From Chitinophagales bacterium (GTDB taxonomy: Bacteria; Bacteroidota; Bacteroidia; Chitinophagales; Saprospiraceae), in the NCBI GenBank assembly GCA_017303875.1, contig JAFLBP010000015.1, positions 90,851 through 154,850 on the forward strand: DNA of 64,000 bases, given 5' to 3'. The notes under the pieces are model-generated. The model did no database searches. It had not been told where the DNA came from and saw only the letters and a list, made by a program, of their open reading frames with translations. Both the position numbers and the translations under genes were made by a program. This document shows, piece by piece, positions 42,501 to 51,311 of the stretch. Position 1 is the first letter of the stretch. Every line of letters starts with the position of its first letter.

Positions 42501-44872
42501 CCCGAGCCATTGGTGGCGGTGAGTGTTACGGTATATACGCCGGGTGTGTTGTACACCACCGTCGGGTTGAGATCGGTGGAGCTGTTGGGGGTGCCACCCG
42601 GGAAATTCCATTCGTACGTTACTCCGGCGCCGGTAGAAGCATTGTTGAATTGTACCGTCAGTGGTGCGCAGCCGGAAGCCGGACTTGCGCTGAAAATGGC
42701 TGTTGGTGCGGCATTGATGGTAACTGTGGTGGTGGCAGTAGCCGTTCCGCAGTCATTAGTGGCTGTCAGTGTAACCGTGTATGTGCCACCGGCATTATAG
42801 GTATGTGTCGGGTTGGTATCGGTACTGTTGTCGCCATCGCCAAAATCCCAGAAATAACTACTGCCACCCACACTGGTATTGGTAAAGGTGACGCTGGTAT
42901 TGGCGGTGCTGGAGGTAAAGCTTGCTGTTGGCGGCCCGAAAACGTTGATATAATTGGTTTTGGTAATCGAATTGGAGCCACTCAGGTTGCTGGCGATAAG
43001 GGTCACCGCGAAAGAACCTGCGGTGTTATAGGTTACCGTCGGGTTGGCTGCTGTGGAAGTTGCCGGTGTGCCGCCTGGGAATTGCCAGCTGAATTGCGTC
43101 GCATTCGGCGACGACTGGTTTTCAAATTCCACTACCAATGGACGGCAGCCTCCGGTCGGATCGGCGGTAAAATCGGCGCTCGGCGCGGTATTGACTAAAA
43201 TCGTTTTTGTATTGGTACCGCAATCATTAATGGCGGTCAGAACAACCTGGTATACGCCTGGTGTCAGATATATATATACAGGGTTCGTTTCGGTCGCAAA
43301 ACCGCCGTCGCCAAAATTCCATTCGTAAGAGGTGGCGTTGGTGGAGCTGTTGGTAAACGTAACGGTCGTGCCGTCTACTGTATAGCTAAAATTGGCAACA
43401 GGCAAACCCAATACGGTCACTGATTTGCTAATGCTGGATGGGCCGCCAGGACCGTTGACTGTCAGGGTCACATTTTTTGTGCCGGCAGAAGCAAAAGTTA
43501 CTACAGGGTTTTGCGCCGATGAAGTTGCCGGTGTGCCACCGGGAAACTGCCAGCTGCGGCTGGTAACAGTTCCGGTTGATAAATCGGTAAACTGAATCTG
43601 CTGGTTAACACAAGCCGGTTCGGGCGACCAGTCAAAATCGGCAACCAAAGGCACTGCAGAGCCACAAGGACTGAGGCAGGTGCCCAGATTGATTCTTGAG
43701 GTGATATAGTTACTGATGGAGGAGATGGATTGCGCACTCCAAACTTCTGCCGTGGTCACGAACGGACACATAATGAAGTTTGGTGGGCAGGAGCCTGCGC
43801 CATCGTGTCCGGCGCTGAAGTTATGACCAATTTCGTGGGCCGTCATACAACGCAGTAGTTCCGCGTTGCCGGTCCAGTCTTGCAGGATATGGTACTTCTG
43901 GGTGTTACAAACGCCATTTAAATAGGCAAGGCCAACCGTTGCACCGTCAAAGTCACGGTCACTCCAAAGTTCTGCATTGTCAAAAGGTACGCCAAAACCA
44001 CCGCTGTTGCCCCATGCCCGGAAACTTTCAAGCAAAGTTCCTGAGTTGGTGCTGCTCGACCAGGGGTCGCTACCGGAAGAAATAAACTGTGTAACGACAA
44101 CAAACTCAATATCATGGTTAAATGAACCAATATAGTTGTCCTGAACGTTATTGAGTACCCCGAGGTTATGGGCTTCTACTGCGGCCGGGCTGCCGTATTT
44201 GGCAACCATAGAGGCATCTGCTGCGATGGCAAATTCCAGCTCATAACAAGCCGCTACACTTTCAGCACCGTGGTCGTGTGCTTTGTCGTGCTGCTCTTCG
44301 AGGTAATGGGTCCATTCCTCTGTCTCCACTGTACCGCAAGTCGCTTCTGCTTCGCGGCGAACGGCGCTTTGTTCATAATAGACAAACAAATCCGGATCGG
44401 CGCCTTCCACATAATAATGCAAAGGCTCCAGGAAATATCGCTGCTCGTTTACGGTAAACATCCCGTACAGAAAATTCTGATCTACCGTCAGGCGCACCCG
44501 GCCCTCCTGATCGGTTAAACGCCCCTTAAACGTGCGTTCCTTGTTGTTTTTGATAATTTTTTTTGCACCATCAAGGTCGTTGGTCTGCAAAAAATAAGTG
44601 GCAGGCTTGACGATGCCGCTGGGGTTTAATTCCATGCGCCATTGCTGAAACCCAAGCTGAAGGTCTACAGCAACCTGTGTCGGATCGTCCTGAATATATT
44701 GCCGCAGGGCATTGGCATCAATCCGAAATACTTCCCATTGTTTGAGTGCCACATCCAGCGCGGCGTGGTTAATGGGTACCGCCTCGCCAACGTATTGCTG
44801 CGCATGTAGTTGGGTAAAGAGGCTGGCAAAGAAGATACAAAATGAAAGCAGTGAGCGATAAAGAATTCGCAT
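39581..44872 (-). CDS. Secreted reprolysin-like metalloprotease with 16 PKD domains and T9SS sorting domain
   Basis: A 1763-residue secreted protein. Signal MRILYRSLLSFCIFFASLFTQLHAQ, a propeptide-like region (about 26-205), and a metzincin protease domain (about 206-400) with zinc motif HEIGHNFSAGH at 346-356 and a methionine in FIMCPF after it. The usual eighth-position Gly of HExxHxxGxxH is Ser. Sixteen PKD domains follow (about 408-1672), alternating two subtypes. The end is a type A T9SS sorting domain (FEVFPNPNSGAFTVN to GLYTLQISGGQKTYAVKVNI). Family roles are extracellular protein degradation; the PKD array should act as a long stalk. It has its own strong terminator and probably its own promoter in the gap upstream. 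Confidence 0.93.
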   Translation of the reverse strand: MRILYRSLLSFCIFFASLFTQLHAQQYVGEAVPINHAALDVALKQWEVFRIDANALRQYIQDDPTQVAVDLQLGFQQWRMELNPSGIVKPATYFLQTNDLDGAKKIIKNNKERTFKGRLTDQEGRVRLTVDQNFLYGMFTVNEQRYFLEPLHYYVEGADPDLFVYYEQSAVRREAEATCGTVETEEWTHYLEEQHDKAHDHGAESVAACYELEFAIAADASMVAKYGSPAAVEAHNLGVLNNVQDNYIGSFNHDIEFVVVTQFISSGSDPWSSSTNSGTLLESFRAWGNSGGFGVPFDNAELWSDRDFDGATVGLAYLNGVCNTQKYHILQDWTGNAELLRCMTAHEIGHNFSAGHDGAGSCPPNFIMCPFVTTAEVWSAQSISSISNYITSRINLGTCLSPCGSAVPLVADFDWSPEPACVNQQIQFTDLSTGTVTSRSWQFPGGTPATSSAQNPVVTFASAGTKNVTLTVNGPGGPSSISKSVTVLGLPVANFSYTVDGTTVTFTNSSTNATSYEWNFGDGGFATETNPVYIYLTPGVYQVVLTAINDCGTNTKTILVNTAPSADFTADPTGGCRPLVVEFENQSSPNATQFSWQFPGGTPATSTAANPTVTYNTAGSFAVTLIASNLSGSNSITKTNYINVFGPPTASFTSSTANTSVTFTNTSVGGSSYFWDFGDGDNSTDTNPTHTYNAGGTYTVTLTATNDCGTATATTTVTINAAPTAIFSASPASGCAPLTVQFNNASTGAGVTYEWNFPGGTPNSSTDLNPTVVYNTPGVYTVTLTATNGSGVSTATGTVSVNPGPSASFSSSTEGNTSSFSNNSSNANTYSWNFGDGNSSTENNPTHTYAADGTYTVTLTATGPCGTATSTQTVTIVTLPSASFTSNNSSGCAPLTVQFTSTSSSNSSTFEWSFPGGSPGSSTQANPSVTYSNPGTYTVTLTVSNSAGSSTATSSITVNPGPVAAFSSTVNGNSVSFTNNSGNAGSFNWNFGDGNSSTANNPTHSYAADGTYTVTLTATGPCGTATSTQTVTITSAPTASFTANSLSGCAPLTVEFNSTSSGNSSSLAWSFPGGSPSSSTLPNPSVTYSTPGTYTVTLTASNSAGSSTATTTITVNPGPSASFSSVISGTNVIFSNTSTNATSYSWNFGDGNSSTATNPLHTYASDGTYTVVLTASGPCGTTTSTQTVNIVTPPTAGFSATGTEGCAPLTVQFNNSSSSNSSTFTWAFPGGNPANSDLQNPLVTYIAPGVYNVTLIVSNSAGSDTITQVNYVNVLPLPSANFSSSVSGNTVTFNNTSTNATTYSWNFGDGGSSNEANPQHTYGEDGSFTVTLTVTGPCGTATFTQTVNIATSPTAGFSASTTSGCATLAVQFTDLSSDNTSAWQWSFPGGTPSSSTEENPLVQYETPGTYSVTLVATSAGGSSTFVQNNYIQVQGAPVAGFNSSNSGVTVSFANTTQNGGTYLWSFGDGNTSTQANPTHTYAQGGVYTVSLLASNNCGTSTYSQTINLEGAAPGASFSPSVNNGCAVLSVTYTDQSSGNPSSWQWTFPGGVPSTSTEQNPTVMYFTPGVYGATLQATNPYGSNTMTMSSAVTVLGLPTAGFQFSTNNGTVSFSNSSTDASLYSWNFGDGNTSTESNPTHTYANSGTYTVGLTAVNACGASTLQQEVTVTIVSVGEPSWVQQFEVFPNPNSGAFTVNMQGAAQAELLFTLVNPLGQMIRQDFVPFNSGVLHQVFDYGSLPSGLYTLQISGGQKTYAVKVNIQRQ
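39857..43651 (-). repeat. Coding array of 8 x (PKD-A + PKD-B) repeats
   Basis: Sixteen PKD domains of about 75-85 residues. Odd domains have a W-[QSTN]-FPGG turn and a cysteine near their start (GCAPL type). Even domains have WNFGDG turns and a cysteine near their end (NDCGT or GPCGT type). The strict alternation shows the array grew by duplicating a two-domain unit. Confidence 0.9.
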
Positions 44873-45290
44873 GTTGAAACAGAGTGGGTTTGTGTGAGCG
44901 AATCAAAATGATTGCTTATGATCAGACAGGATTATACGTGTGTAGCCGGAAAAGGGATGCGTCTGAGAAAATTCACGCAACGTATTTCTGAAAAAATACG
45001 TTAACAGGATTATAAAAAAATTGAACTAAAAATGAATTCAAAAAACACAACTATTTGTAATTGAATGAGTTGTGTGGTTTTTGTGTTAAAATTTTGATTG
45101 ATTTGGGGTATAACTGAAAACGTGCTGAAAACCGGAAAATGTCAAAAAATGTTTAAAACGATATCAAAACCTTTCCGAGTTGCCACATAAATCAGAATTT
45201 GCAGCCGCTAATGTAAGAAGCCTTGCGCTTTGTGACCGGCAAATTTTCCACTTCGATGTTACACGACAAAAAAATAAAAAAATGTTTCAC
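44873..45290. other. Divergent AT-rich intergenic region with a hairpin
   Basis: No gene is seen in these 418 bp between the divergent PKD metalloprotease and the small membrane protein. A perfect hairpin with arms AACGTATTT and AAATACGTT and a 6-base loop lies at 44979-45002. I find no exact -7 element on either strand, so the promoters are not placed. The sequence 45000-45180 is strongly AT-rich. Confidence 0.5.
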
Positions 45291-45866
45291 ATGAGAACCT
45301 TCAGAATCATTGCACTTTGCCTCGTTATGGTAGCCCTCGCGCTGCCCCTCGCCGCTCAACGCAAGAGCAGCAGCAAAAAGAAAAAATCAAAGGATGAAGA
45401 CCAAAAGCCGCTCACCGAACGCATCTGGTACGGTTGCGGCCTGGGCATCGGCGGTGGCGGCGTTGGCCTGTCGCCAATGGTCGGTTACAACTTTTGGGGA
45501 CCCTTTTCCATCGGCCCCCGCGGTTCGGTATTTTTTTCTTCCCAAAAAGTGATCGGCCAAAAAGCCCTCAACTTCTGGGATACCGAAGCCGGAGGCTTCC
45601 TGCGCATCCGCGCTTATCGCGGGCTTTTCCTTCAGGGCGAACTCGCCAATGCCTGGTATCAGGTGCCTACGGTGGATCCCAATACCGGCCTGTTTACCAA
45701 AGAAACACTTACCCGAAACAACCAGTACGTGGGTCTGGGGTACAATTTTGGCGACGGCGGCTTCGGCTCCGAAATTTCAATTTTTTATAATTTCGGTATC
45801 GCCAACGATATTAATACCAATGAGTCGCCCTTGCAGTATCGTTTTGCCTTTACCTACCGGTTCTGA
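45291..45866 (+). CDS. Small outer-membrane-barrel-like protein
   Basis: A 191-residue exported protein: signal MRTFRIIALCLVMVALALPLAAQ, then a strikingly basic stretch of serines and lysines (RKSSSKKKKSKDEDQK), then an eight-strand-type beta-barrel (WYGCGLGIGGGGVGLSPMVGYNF, GSVFFSS, GGFLRIRAYRGLFLQGELAN, YVGLGYNFGDGGFGSEISIFYNF) ending in FAFTYRF, a terminal aromatic as in outer-membrane proteins. No named family is certain. An in-frame ATG at 45282 is an alternative start. Its 3' end overlaps the opposite gene's 3' end by 13 bp. Confidence 0.68.
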   Translation: MRTFRIIALCLVMVALALPLAAQRKSSSKKKKSKDEDQKPLTERIWYGCGLGIGGGGVGLSPMVGYNFWGPFSIGPRGSVFFSSQKVIGQKALNFWDTEAGGFLRIRAYRGLFLQGELANAWYQVPTVDPNTGLFTKETLTRNNQYVGLGYNFGDGGFGSEISIFYNFGIANDINTNESPLQYRFAFTYRF

Positions 45867-48800
45867 GCCGGAAGGACAACAAGGGGTAAAAATCGACCTT
45901 TACCCGTATCAAGCAGGTAATATCCGGCGGGCAAATCCTGTAAATCCATCCAGATTTCAGTATCCTCCCCGTCGTATGCGCGCCGCTTGATCAATTGGCC
46001 GCGCGCATCAAAAAGCTGTAGCATACCTGCACCTTCGCCCGCAGGCTTGCGTACACAAACTTTATCATTTGCCGGATTGGGAAGCAGTTTCCAGTCCGGC
46101 AAATTTTGTTTCATCAATGCACTCCGGCCCTCACTGTAGCCACAAAGACCAATTTCCGCAAAACGCGCGCCCGCGCTCAGGCGCACAATACGCAGCGCCC
46201 GCACCGTTCTGCCAGCCTGATCGTCAACCAGCAAATGCCAGGTGCGCCATTTATTCAAGGCATAGGTGCCCCAATCACTAACCACGCCATCAGCATTTTC
46301 TGTCTGAATCAGTACTTCCCCCTCGCCGTTGGTATCATACAAATACACCCGGTTAATATTTTTCACCTCCCCGTTAAACGCAATGCGCAGGGTGGCCGGA
46401 TATGCACTGCCGCTCCAGCCCGGAAACCATTCCGACAAAGGCCAGGCAAAGGCCTCAAGGCTGCTGCTTGTACAGGAACTGTAATCTCCTCCGGCGCCGG
46501 GCGTATAATTGCCATTGCAGGCCTCCGCCAGCATTTCCTCAAACTTGGCTTGTTCGTCCCGAACAGCCGCTAGTGTTCTCGGCCAAACATCTACACAAGG
46601 GTCGCCAAGCCCGGTGTAGGCATCCGAAGGACTAAGCAACTGCAACGGATAGGCTGATAAATTGATGGCCTTACAGCCACAGCTGTCTTCCGGGGGCGAT
46701 TGGCAGTCCTCGAAACACCAGTCGAGTGGATACAGGCGGTTCATGCCATCGGCATAAATGACCGACAAATAATAACAATAGCGCAAACCCTCAGTACCCT
46801 CTACCTGCCTGCTTTCGCTGCCCGGCACAAGCTCAATTGCAGAAACGCTTGCAGGCAGCTGATCTTCAAGGGTATAGGCACTGCAATCTAAGGATGCGGC
46901 ACAAGCTTTTGGCGCAGCACGGAAAAGTCGTATCTGACGGATTTGCGTACAGGAGCCATCGTCTGTATTTTCCCAACGCAGCATCGCTTTGCCACAATCA
47001 ACTTTTTCAGCACTGAATTCAAAAGGCGCACAATTGCAATGCTGTATATTATAGGTGCGCGACAAAGTATCGGAAGCATTGCCGCTGCGGTCATACGCCA
47101 CAATTTTAACCTGATAGGTTTTACCCTGCTCAATCGGGAAGTGATATTTATAAGGGCTGGCCGGAAAATCGAGATGCGACAAGGTTGCGGGTGGTTTATT
47201 ATTTACCCACACACTGAAATGATCAAAGTCGGCAGGCGCTTCGTTGTTCGGAAATTCCCAGCGCACGGAGCCTTCAGCGCAGTCGTGGATAAAGTCCACA
47301 GGCTTCCATTGGGGTGTCGGTGGTGGCCCGACCGGAAAATCAAGGTCGCCGGGCGGACTAAAAAAACGCATTTCACCAATCTGTAAGTCGCCGCTCATAC
47401 GCAGGCGTACACCTGAAATCGGAATGCTGTTTGCAAAATTGGCGCAACGATACCAACGGCCGTGCATTCCGGTAGTTACCCGGAACGGGGCACAAATGAC
47501 GCCGTAACTGCCGTCTGCTTTAAGGTATTCCAGGTCGAGATCCCCTAAGCCCGCCGCTACGTAAAAATATACGGCATCCACAAGACCGGGTTGTGCAAAG
47601 CGTATGCAGGCACTGCATCCATTCAAATCCGGGCATTGCCAATTGACCTGGGGACTGCCGAAGTTCCGGGTGTTTATCCACGGCTCATCAAAAAGCTTCC
47701 ACGCATTGCTCATCGGCGGCGTCGGCGGATCGCAGGATTGTATCATACTCGTCGACATTGGCATATCAAATATGGGCGCGGCAGTGGGAATACTGATGGT
47801 GGTTGCGCAAGGTTGAAGTGTGGACTGGCCATTGGCGCTCGGGTTCAGCCATATCTGATAGGTTTTTCCGGGGGTAAGGCCACCAAGGTGTACATAATCA
47901 AATTCCTGTGGCAGCGCGTCGGTGTACAAACGGCTGGCAGGAGTCTCAAAATTATTCCCGCTTCCTTCGCGATAATAAACGCGCACCAATGAGTCGTACC
48001 CGATATCCGCAGGATAGTTGATGCTGACGCGTGCGGCAGTGGCATACACATCGGTCAGGGTAAGTTCGGGGCAGGGAGGCGCATCCGCCGAGCCGGTATT
48101 GGAAATAAATACCGGTGTTTCGCCCAGAATATTCAACAGCACATAAGGACGTTTGGAGACTGGGTCGATCTGAATGGTCAGCTCCTGTGACAGGCCGCTT
48201 TCAGAACCATCGGCCAGCGTAGTGGCGTATAATTTTGAATTATATACTAAGTTATTGGGAATGAATACTTTATATCCTGTTATTTTTTTGTTTTCCTGTG
48301 TGGGGCTCCATACGACCAAGGAAAATTCATTACCGCCCACTTGTCGGTATTCATACATTCTGGCTATTTTACCAGGATTCATGCTGTTGTTTTTATTGGA
48401 TAAATCCATTTCAAAACGCATGTTTTCCAACTTGTTCCGAAAAGTTTGGAGGAAATACCAGGCCGTTTTTGGGGTGAAATTATCGCCAATATCGGTGTAA
48501 ATGCCCGCCGATCCGAAGAGCCAGTTGGAGCCGGTTTGCGCATCGCGCAGGTCGTACAAGAGCACTTTGTCAAACCCTTTTTTGCTGCCATCGGGAAGGG
48601 TTACAACGGCAGCGGAGGCCTCCAGATAAGTGCGCACCAACCATTGTGCCTGCGCCAGTTCGGCGCGGATGCCGGGTACTTCGGCGCGTTGTGGCGACGT
48701 ATTGCCGATATCGTAACCGGTTTCACTAAGCCAGAATTCTTTTTCGGCTAATCGTTCATCGTAAGAGATAAGCGATTGGAGCGTGAAAATCAGACGCTCG

Positions 48801-49852
48801 CGCATCCCCCCGATTTCGGGGCAAACCCCTTTTTCACCAAGTTGTAATTCGTTGTTGTAATAATTCGGGCAGAAATGATCCCATACATATTCCGCCGATT
48901 TCTGGGGAATGGTGTAGTAGGTGTTGTTGTAGTGGTGAAAATTTAAAACATCAAATGGCAGTGGCTGATTCGGGCGGAATTGCCGGCACCAGTCGATCAC
49001 GCCTTCCACATAACAGCCGCGCAGGGCAGAGAGACCGCCAAATACGACCTTAATATTGGGGTCTACGTTTTTGATACCCAGATGCGTAAAGCCGGGCACA
49101 CCGGAAACCGCAAATGCCTGTGCGCCGAGGTGCCCGTCGTATGCCGCGCTCAGGGTGGCGGCGTATTGGGCAGGCGTAAAGCGGTAGTTGTCCATCGGAG
49201 AACGCCAGTTTTTATCCGGTTCATTCCAGATTTCTATATGGCCGACGTTTCCAAGCATCCAGGCGCCAGGCCGCTTTTCCTGGGCATGCAGGTAATTTTT
49301 AAAATATTGAAGAAAGGCGTTGTTATTTTTCAGCGTCGGGTTGTTGCCGTAACGCGCCGCGAAAAGACTGACCCACAGCGTGTAGTCGCGCAGGGCGTTC
49401 ATTTGAGCGGGCATTTGCTGGCTGTTGTTGAAACCAAACGTAAACTGGTTGCTGCAAACGGGCAGTTGTTCCAGCAACTCAAGTCCGGGGTAGTTGCCGT
49501 AGCCCAATTTGAAAGGGGAAGCGCCATAAAGCACCGGGCAAACGCTGCCGCTTAATTTACTGTATAAGTCGTCAAAATTGGTGGCGGTGGCGCCATCAAA
49601 ACTTTGGTTGAAGCGATAGCGTACATTTTGATGATTGCAGTCAATTTGTCCGCCCGGACTGTAGCCCATATCCAAGGCCCAGTCGTGGTATTCCCGAACG
49701 AAGCCGAGCTTGTCGGCATCGGCGGTTTTGTCGGTTCTTCTAAAATTTACCCCTGTAAAATGATCCATCAGGGGCAGGTTTTGATTTTGGGCACTCAGCG
49801 GGACATAACAGGTCAGACCAAGTGCGCAAACGAGGTTACGAAGCGCGCTCAT
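45854..49852 (-). CDS. Secreted glycoside-hydrolase-like multidomain protein with T9SS sorting domain
   Basis: A 1332-residue secreted protein. After a signal peptide (MSALRNLVCALGLTCYVPLSAQ) comes a TIM-barrel domain (about residues 30-500) of the clan A glycoside hydrolase type. The acid/base candidate is Glu211 in HIEIWNEPDKN and the nucleophile candidate Glu377 in FWLSETGYD. Next are a beta-sandwich (about 500-620), fibronectin-III-like modules (about 625-720 and 900-1000) and galactose-binding-like modules (about 730-860 and 1110-1250). The C-terminal type A sorting domain is LLPNPANDKVCVRKP to LPAGYYLL. The exact family (GH39-like or other) and the polysaccharide are not readable. It is next to the PKD metalloprotease, and both probably work at the cell surface or outside. 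Confidence 0.85.
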   Translation of the reverse strand: MSALRNLVCALGLTCYVPLSAQNQNLPLMDHFTGVNFRRTDKTADADKLGFVREYHDWALDMGYSPGGQIDCNHQNVRYRFNQSFDGATATNFDDLYSKLSGSVCPVLYGASPFKLGYGNYPGLELLEQLPVCSNQFTFGFNNSQQMPAQMNALRDYTLWVSLFAARYGNNPTLKNNNAFLQYFKNYLHAQEKRPGAWMLGNVGHIEIWNEPDKNWRSPMDNYRFTPAQYAATLSAAYDGHLGAQAFAVSGVPGFTHLGIKNVDPNIKVVFGGLSALRGCYVEGVIDWCRQFRPNQPLPFDVLNFHHYNNTYYTIPQKSAEYVWDHFCPNYYNNELQLGEKGVCPEIGGMRERLIFTLQSLISYDERLAEKEFWLSETGYDIGNTSPQRAEVPGIRAELAQAQWLVRTYLEASAAVVTLPDGSKKGFDKVLLYDLRDAQTGSNWLFGSAGIYTDIGDNFTPKTAWYFLQTFRNKLENMRFEMDLSNKNNSMNPGKIARMYEYRQVGGNEFSLVVWSPTQENKKITGYKVFIPNNLVYNSKLYATTLADGSESGLSQELTIQIDPVSKRPYVLLNILGETPVFISNTGSADAPPCPELTLTDVYATAARVSINYPADIGYDSLVRVYYREGSGNNFETPASRLYTDALPQEFDYVHLGGLTPGKTYQIWLNPSANGQSTLQPCATTISIPTAAPIFDMPMSTSMIQSCDPPTPPMSNAWKLFDEPWINTRNFGSPQVNWQCPDLNGCSACIRFAQPGLVDAVYFYVAAGLGDLDLEYLKADGSYGVICAPFRVTTGMHGRWYRCANFANSIPISGVRLRMSGDLQIGEMRFFSPPGDLDFPVGPPPTPQWKPVDFIHDCAEGSVRWEFPNNEAPADFDHFSVWVNNKPPATLSHLDFPASPYKYHFPIEQGKTYQVKIVAYDRSGNASDTLSRTYNIQHCNCAPFEFSAEKVDCGKAMLRWENTDDGSCTQIRQIRLFRAAPKACAASLDCSAYTLEDQLPASVSAIELVPGSESRQVEGTEGLRYCYYLSVIYADGMNRLYPLDWCFEDCQSPPEDSCGCKAINLSAYPLQLLSPSDAYTGLGDPCVDVWPRTLAAVRDEQAKFEEMLAEACNGNYTPGAGGDYSSCTSSSLEAFAWPLSEWFPGWSGSAYPATLRIAFNGEVKNINRVYLYDTNGEGEVLIQTENADGVVSDWGTYALNKWRTWHLLVDDQAGRTVRALRIVRLSAGARFAEIGLCGYSEGRSALMKQNLPDWKLLPNPANDKVCVRKPAGEGAGMLQLFDARGQLIKRRAYDGEDTEIWMDLQDLPAGYYLLDTGKGRFLPLVVLPAQNR

Positions 49853-50423
49853 TGTTGTTCAGATATTTAATGCTAATGTGGATTAAAGGCGTATTCGGAG
49901 GTTTTCAAACACGTTTTAAATAAATATGGGGCGTTATTTTTGACAAGATACAATGAAAATACGTATTGCTTTCTTAACTTATTAATAAAATATAAAATTT
50001 GTTAAAAATTTGGCTTCATAAGGTGCTGTTTTGTAACAATTTAAACGCATTTTGTCAGATAAACTGCAAAATACATTTCTTAACATATCTCCCTGTTTTT
50101 CATGTATTTATCTGTTTTAAAAAGCACCTGTACAGGCATCAAACAGGCAGCTGCGAGCGAAACAGAAAAAAATTTTGTGCCTGCACTATTGTTTGTTTTC
50201 TCATCTTGCCGCACCTTCACAGCGCCTAATAAACTTTCCTTTCCGGATATTACCAAGCCTATCCCGCAACACCTCAGCCTTTCCATAAGTATCAGCTTTA
50301 ATCGCCACTAAAAAGCTGGTTTGAAAACATTTTTTGATAATACCCTTAACGTCAGATAATTATGTCGGGAATTTCCGACATAAACACCATAGTTCTGCAA
50401 ACCCATTCAAATTCAGCTAAGAT
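49853..50423. other. Divergent intergenic region upstream of the sugar-oxidation operon
   Basis: 571 bp with no convincing gene; a 69-codon frame at 50102-50311 lacks any family resemblance or signal. It holds the palindrome at 50361-50382 and a -7-like TAGTTCTG at 50390-50397. The 49900-50100 part is AT-rich and shows no exact -7 element for the minus-strand gene. Confidence 0.5.
50361..50382. promoter_or_regulatory. Palindromic operator upstream of the isomerase-GMC operon
   Basis: TATGTCGG and CCGACATA, exact 8-bp arms around 6 bases. It ends 7 bp before the -7-like TAGTTCTG and so covers the expected -33 region. This fits a repressor or activator of the 50424-53606 genes. No regulator gene is adjacent. 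Confidence 0.5.
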
Positions 50424-51293
50424 ATGCCAACACGTCGACAGGCTCTGAAAACCATTGTAGCAGGCGCTGCCCTTGCCGGCACTTCGCCGCTCAGTACTTT
50501 TGCGGCCGTGCCCGAGCCGCCCACCAAACGCAACGGCAACATCCGCCATTCCATCTGCCGCTGGTGCCTCAGCGACCTGAGCCTCGACGATCTTTGCGCA
50601 AAAGCAAAGGAAATGGGTTGCTCGGCAATTGATCTGATCGGCCCTTCCGAATGGCATATTCTCAAAAAATATGGCCTGGATTCCTCCATGTGCAATGGCG
50701 CGGAAATCAATCTCGTGGATGGCTGGAACGAGCCTAAAAACCACCCGGAACTTATCAAGCGCTATTCCGAAATGATTCCGAAAGTGGCAGAAAATGGCTA
50801 TAAAAACCTGATTTGCTTTACCGGAAACCGCCGCGGCATGGATGATTCCACCGGACTGGCCAATTGCGTGGAAGGCCTGCGCCAGGTGATGCCCCTCGCC
50901 GAAAAACACGGCGTGGTACTTTGCCTGGAACTCTTCAACAGCAAGGTAGACCATAAAGACTATATGGCCGACAGCACCGAATGGGGCGTAGCACTCTGTA
51001 AAGCCCTGGGTTCTCCCAATTTCAAATTGCTCTACGATATTTACCACATGCAGATCAATGAAGGCGACGTGATCCGCAATATCCAGCAATATCACCCCTG
51101 GATTGCGCACTACCATACCGCCGGGGTACCAGGCCGTCATGAAATTGACGAAACCCAGGAACTCTATTATCCGGCCATCATGCGCGCCATCGTCAAAACC
51201 GGTTTTAAAGGTTACGTGGCCCAGGAATTCATCGCCACCAATCCCGACAAAATCGCTTCCTTCCGCAAAGCGATCGATATCTGTGACGTTTAA
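50424..51293 (+). CDS. Tat-exported sugar-phosphate-isomerase/epimerase-like (hydroxypyruvate isomerase-type) protein
   Basis: A 289-residue TIM-barrel of the AP-endonuclease-2-like / hydroxypyruvate isomerase group. The N-terminus MPTRRQALKTIVAGAALAGTS is a twin-arginine signal, so it is exported folded. Barrel motifs include LCLELFNSKVDHKDYM (metal-binding Glu), LLYDIYHMQINEGD (Asp and His) and HYHTAGVPGRHEID, plus a final VAQEFIATNPD (Glu). All four metal ligands look present. In Bacteroidota such genes accompany GMC oxidoreductases in periplasmic 3-keto-sugar metabolism, where an isomerase or epimerase step on an oxidised sugar is plausible. It starts the three-gene operon, 18 bp before the GMC gene. 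Confidence 0.88.
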   Translation: MPTRRQALKTIVAGAALAGTSPLSTFAAVPEPPTKRNGNIRHSICRWCLSDLSLDDLCAKAKEMGCSAIDLIGPSEWHILKKYGLDSSMCNGAEINLVDGWNEPKNHPELIKRYSEMIPKVAENGYKNLICFTGNRRGMDDSTGLANCVEGLRQVMPLAEKHGVVLCLELFNSKVDHKDYMADSTEWGVALCKALGSPNFKLLYDIYHMQINEGDVIRNIQQYHPWIAHYHTAGVPGRHEIDETQELYYPAIMRAIVKTGFKGYVAQEFIATNPDKIASFRKAIDICDV

Positions 51294-51311
51294 AAAATAA
51301 CTCATTCATAC

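Noticed and set aside
40241..43198. Several 100-340-codon open frames antisense to the PKD array
   Set aside because: They are by-products of the repetitive, strongly codon-biased PKD sequence and vary with the repeat period.
50102..50311. A 69-codon plus-strand frame in the gap before the sugar-oxidation operon
   Set aside because: No family resemblance, no lipobox or clear signal peptide, and no promoter or ribosome-binding context.
49853..50423. Small RNA gene or riboswitch upstream of the isomerase
   Set aside because: Apart from the short palindrome I see no extended conserved fold or terminator-antiterminator pair.
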